Positions 5,417-6,145 of a DNA stretch of 6,145 bases are shown piece after piece. Under the pieces are notes generated by a model. The model was not told the DNA's origin. It saw only the letters and a program-made list of their open reading frames with translations, and searched no databases. A program made the position numbers and the translations under genes. Position 1 is the first letter of the stretch. Every line of letters begins with the position of its first letter. The DNA comes from JBEKLJ01 sp050010255 (lineage in GTDB: Bacteria > Acidobacteriota > Terriglobia > Bryobacterales > Bryobacteraceae), in the NCBI GenBank assembly GCA_050010255.1, contig JBEKLJ010000205.1:1-6145 (forward strand), written 5' to 3'.

Positions 5417-5491
5417 GCCTAACGAATCAAGCTAAGCCGCAGTTGACGCCGTCTAGCGGCGACAACCGTCGGTTTCAGCAATCTGTTGGGC
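5417..5491 (-). other. integron attC recombination site (59-base-element type)
   Basis: Read on the minus strand, the element opens with R'' GCCCAAC (5491-5485, fits RYYYAAC) and ends with R' GTTAGGC (5423-5417, fits GTTRRRY and is the commonest form), so integrase would cut between G and TT of the latter. Inner arms are L'' GCTGAAACCG (5479-5470) and L' CGGCTTAGC (5439-5431); they pair when one G of L'' is left extrahelical, the base that directs strand choice in folded attC sites. The centre folds as GTTG-T-CGCCG, loop CTAGA, CGGCG-T-CAAC. Total 75 bp, within the known attC range. It begins 16 bases after the stop of the gene ending at 5508 and ends just before the ribosome site of the gene starting at 5400. 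End boxes, arms, extrahelical base, apical stem and placement all agree. Confidence 0.87.
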
Positions 5492-5507
5492 GGCAAACGA
5501 ACCATGG

Positions 5508-5966
5508 TCACCGCCTCTCCTTGATGACAATGTCGGTATACCACAAACCATTCGAGATTCCCTCGAGCCATGTTCTCAATACCTGTTTGGCATCATAGTT
5601 GCTGAAAGCCATACATCCGTATTGGGTATAGACGGGTCCCTGTATTGAACTGAGAAAGTCATCTTTGAGTTTCCCAAAGTCAGGGTCCTTTTTCAAATAC
5701 AGACCGATGAGTGCGTAGATTTTACCAGCGCTCCCGCCGCGCTGATAGACTTCCTTGAAAATGCTGTTTGCGTTTGAAGCTCGAAAGATAATGTTGAAGG
5801 CCAGGACCTCGTTGGGATGGTACCGCATTTCACCAGCCTTGGCCGACATGACGCGCTTTGTTTCAAATAGGACCTGTTTGGCAAGGTCGATCCCTAGCGC
5901 CTGTTCCGCGGCAAAGGAAACCGACATAAAAAGTGCGAGGACCACTGGCAATGCAAGCTTCTTCAT
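5508..5966 (-). CDS. small secreted protein of unknown function, integron cassette gene
   Basis: Two adjacent ATGs (5969 and 5966) follow GGGGGAG; the second has the better spacing (6 bases from GGAG), giving 152 residues. The frame is open to 6068, but that extension has no ribosome site and would hide the signal peptide MKKLALPVVLALFMSVSFAA (1-20, likely cleaved about 20/21). The mature protein is mainly helical in appearance: DLAKQVLFETKRVMSAKAGE, NEVLAFNIIFRASNANSIFKEVYQRGG, KIYALIGLYLKKDPDFGKLKDDFLSS, then GPVYTQYGCMAFSNYDAKQVLRTWLEG. It has one cysteine (C118) in YGC. I recognise no named domain or catalytic motif. G+C is clearly lower than in the left of the window (55 of 120 bases in 5521-5640 versus 41 of 60 in 661-720), pointing to foreign origin. 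An attC site begins 16 bases after its stop, making this a gene-plus-attC cassette in the minus direction. Confidence 0.8.
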   Translation of the reverse strand: MKKLALPVVLALFMSVSFAAEQALGIDLAKQVLFETKRVMSAKAGEMRYHPNEVLAFNIIFRASNANSIFKEVYQRGGSAGKIYALIGLYLKKDPDFGKLKDDFLSSIQGPVYTQYGCMAFSNYDAKQVLRTWLEGISNGLWYTDIVIKERR

Positions 5967-5984
5967 CATCCGCTCCCCCTTACT

Positions 5985-5991
5985 GTCCAAC
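5985..5991 (-). other. possible cassette boundary (isolated R'-like box)
   Basis: On the minus strand GTTGGAC fits GTTRRRY and lies just upstream of the ribosome site of the 5966 gene, where the R' end of a preceding attC should be. However, I could not find a matching R'' box (nearest GTT-type word is the poor GTTATAG at 6081-6087, plus strand) or complementary L arms between here and the window edge. The stretch 5992-6145 shows no gene or other clear site. Confidence 0.3.
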
Positions 5992-6145
5992 TGCTGCTGA
6001 TGAAAACGGCGTAATCCACGCGCGGGCACAACCGGCTTGATTGTAATGAGTGGCGTCCCATTTGGCAAGGGTTCTTTACGGTTATAGGCCGACTGGCCGG
6101 CGGGCCTAATCCTCCGCTGTTCGCCCGGGAGGGGCTTCGGCAGTC

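Noticed and set aside
5967..6068. Longer N-terminus for the 5508-5966 gene
   Set aside because: It has no ribosome site and would place the signal peptide internally. The GTTGGAC box and GGGGGAG site lie inside this stretch.
6088..6145. GC-rich inverted repeats (GGCC...GGCC, CCTCC...GGAGG) at the right edge, considered as another attC or terminator
   Set aside because: Stems are short and there are no GTTRRRY/RYYYAAC end boxes. GCCTAAT near 6105 fails the AAC requirement.
1..6145. CRISPR arrays, tRNA or rRNA genes, insertion sequences
   Set aside because: No regularly spaced repeats, no cloverleaf-like segment or rRNA-like sequence, and no transposase frame or long terminal inverted repeats were seen.

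Overview
The window is mostly GC-rich bacterial chromosome. Composition and protein style suggest a soil-type Acidobacteriota, possibly Bryobacterales/Solibacter-like. The main hint is a secreted TPR protein with an N-terminal beta-rich domain. This placement is inference; no marker gene settles it.

Positions 1-3123 are all minus strand. In transcription order they hold a small heat-shock protein (Hsp20, 3090-2644) with a very good sigma-70-type promoter, a 9-bp hairpin downstream, the membrane zinc protease HtpX (2491-1619), an RlmI-type 23S rRNA cytosine methyltransferase (1617-457), and a histidine phosphotransfer (HPt) protein whose C-terminus runs off the left edge (366-1). htpX and rlmI both start with TTG and are one base apart, so they look translationally coupled. 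Hsp20 and HtpX make this a protein quality-control neighbourhood.

Positions 3124-4924 are plus strand. An AT-rich intergenic region separates hsp20 from a divergent type II toxin-antitoxin pair: an AbrB/MazE-like antitoxin (3215-3439) overlapping a MazF/PemK-like toxin that starts at GTG 3429. The pair has its own extended -10 promoter, a very short leader and a candidate operator. A long GC-rich hairpin follows. Next comes a secreted TPR protein (3950-4924).

Positions 4925-6145 change character. Two minus-strand genes for small secreted proteins of unknown function (5966-5508 and 5400-4954) are separated by a 75-bp element with the layout of an integron attC recombination site: end boxes GCCCAAC and GTTAGGC, inner L''/L' arms with an extra unpaired G, and an apical hairpin. 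The order gene, stop, attC, ribosome-binding site, gene is that of integron cassettes. The upstream cassette gene is clearly poorer in G+C than the left part. No integrase gene is visible, so this is either the edge of a chromosomal integron array or an integrase-less attC cluster beside the TPR gene. This is the most interesting part of the window.
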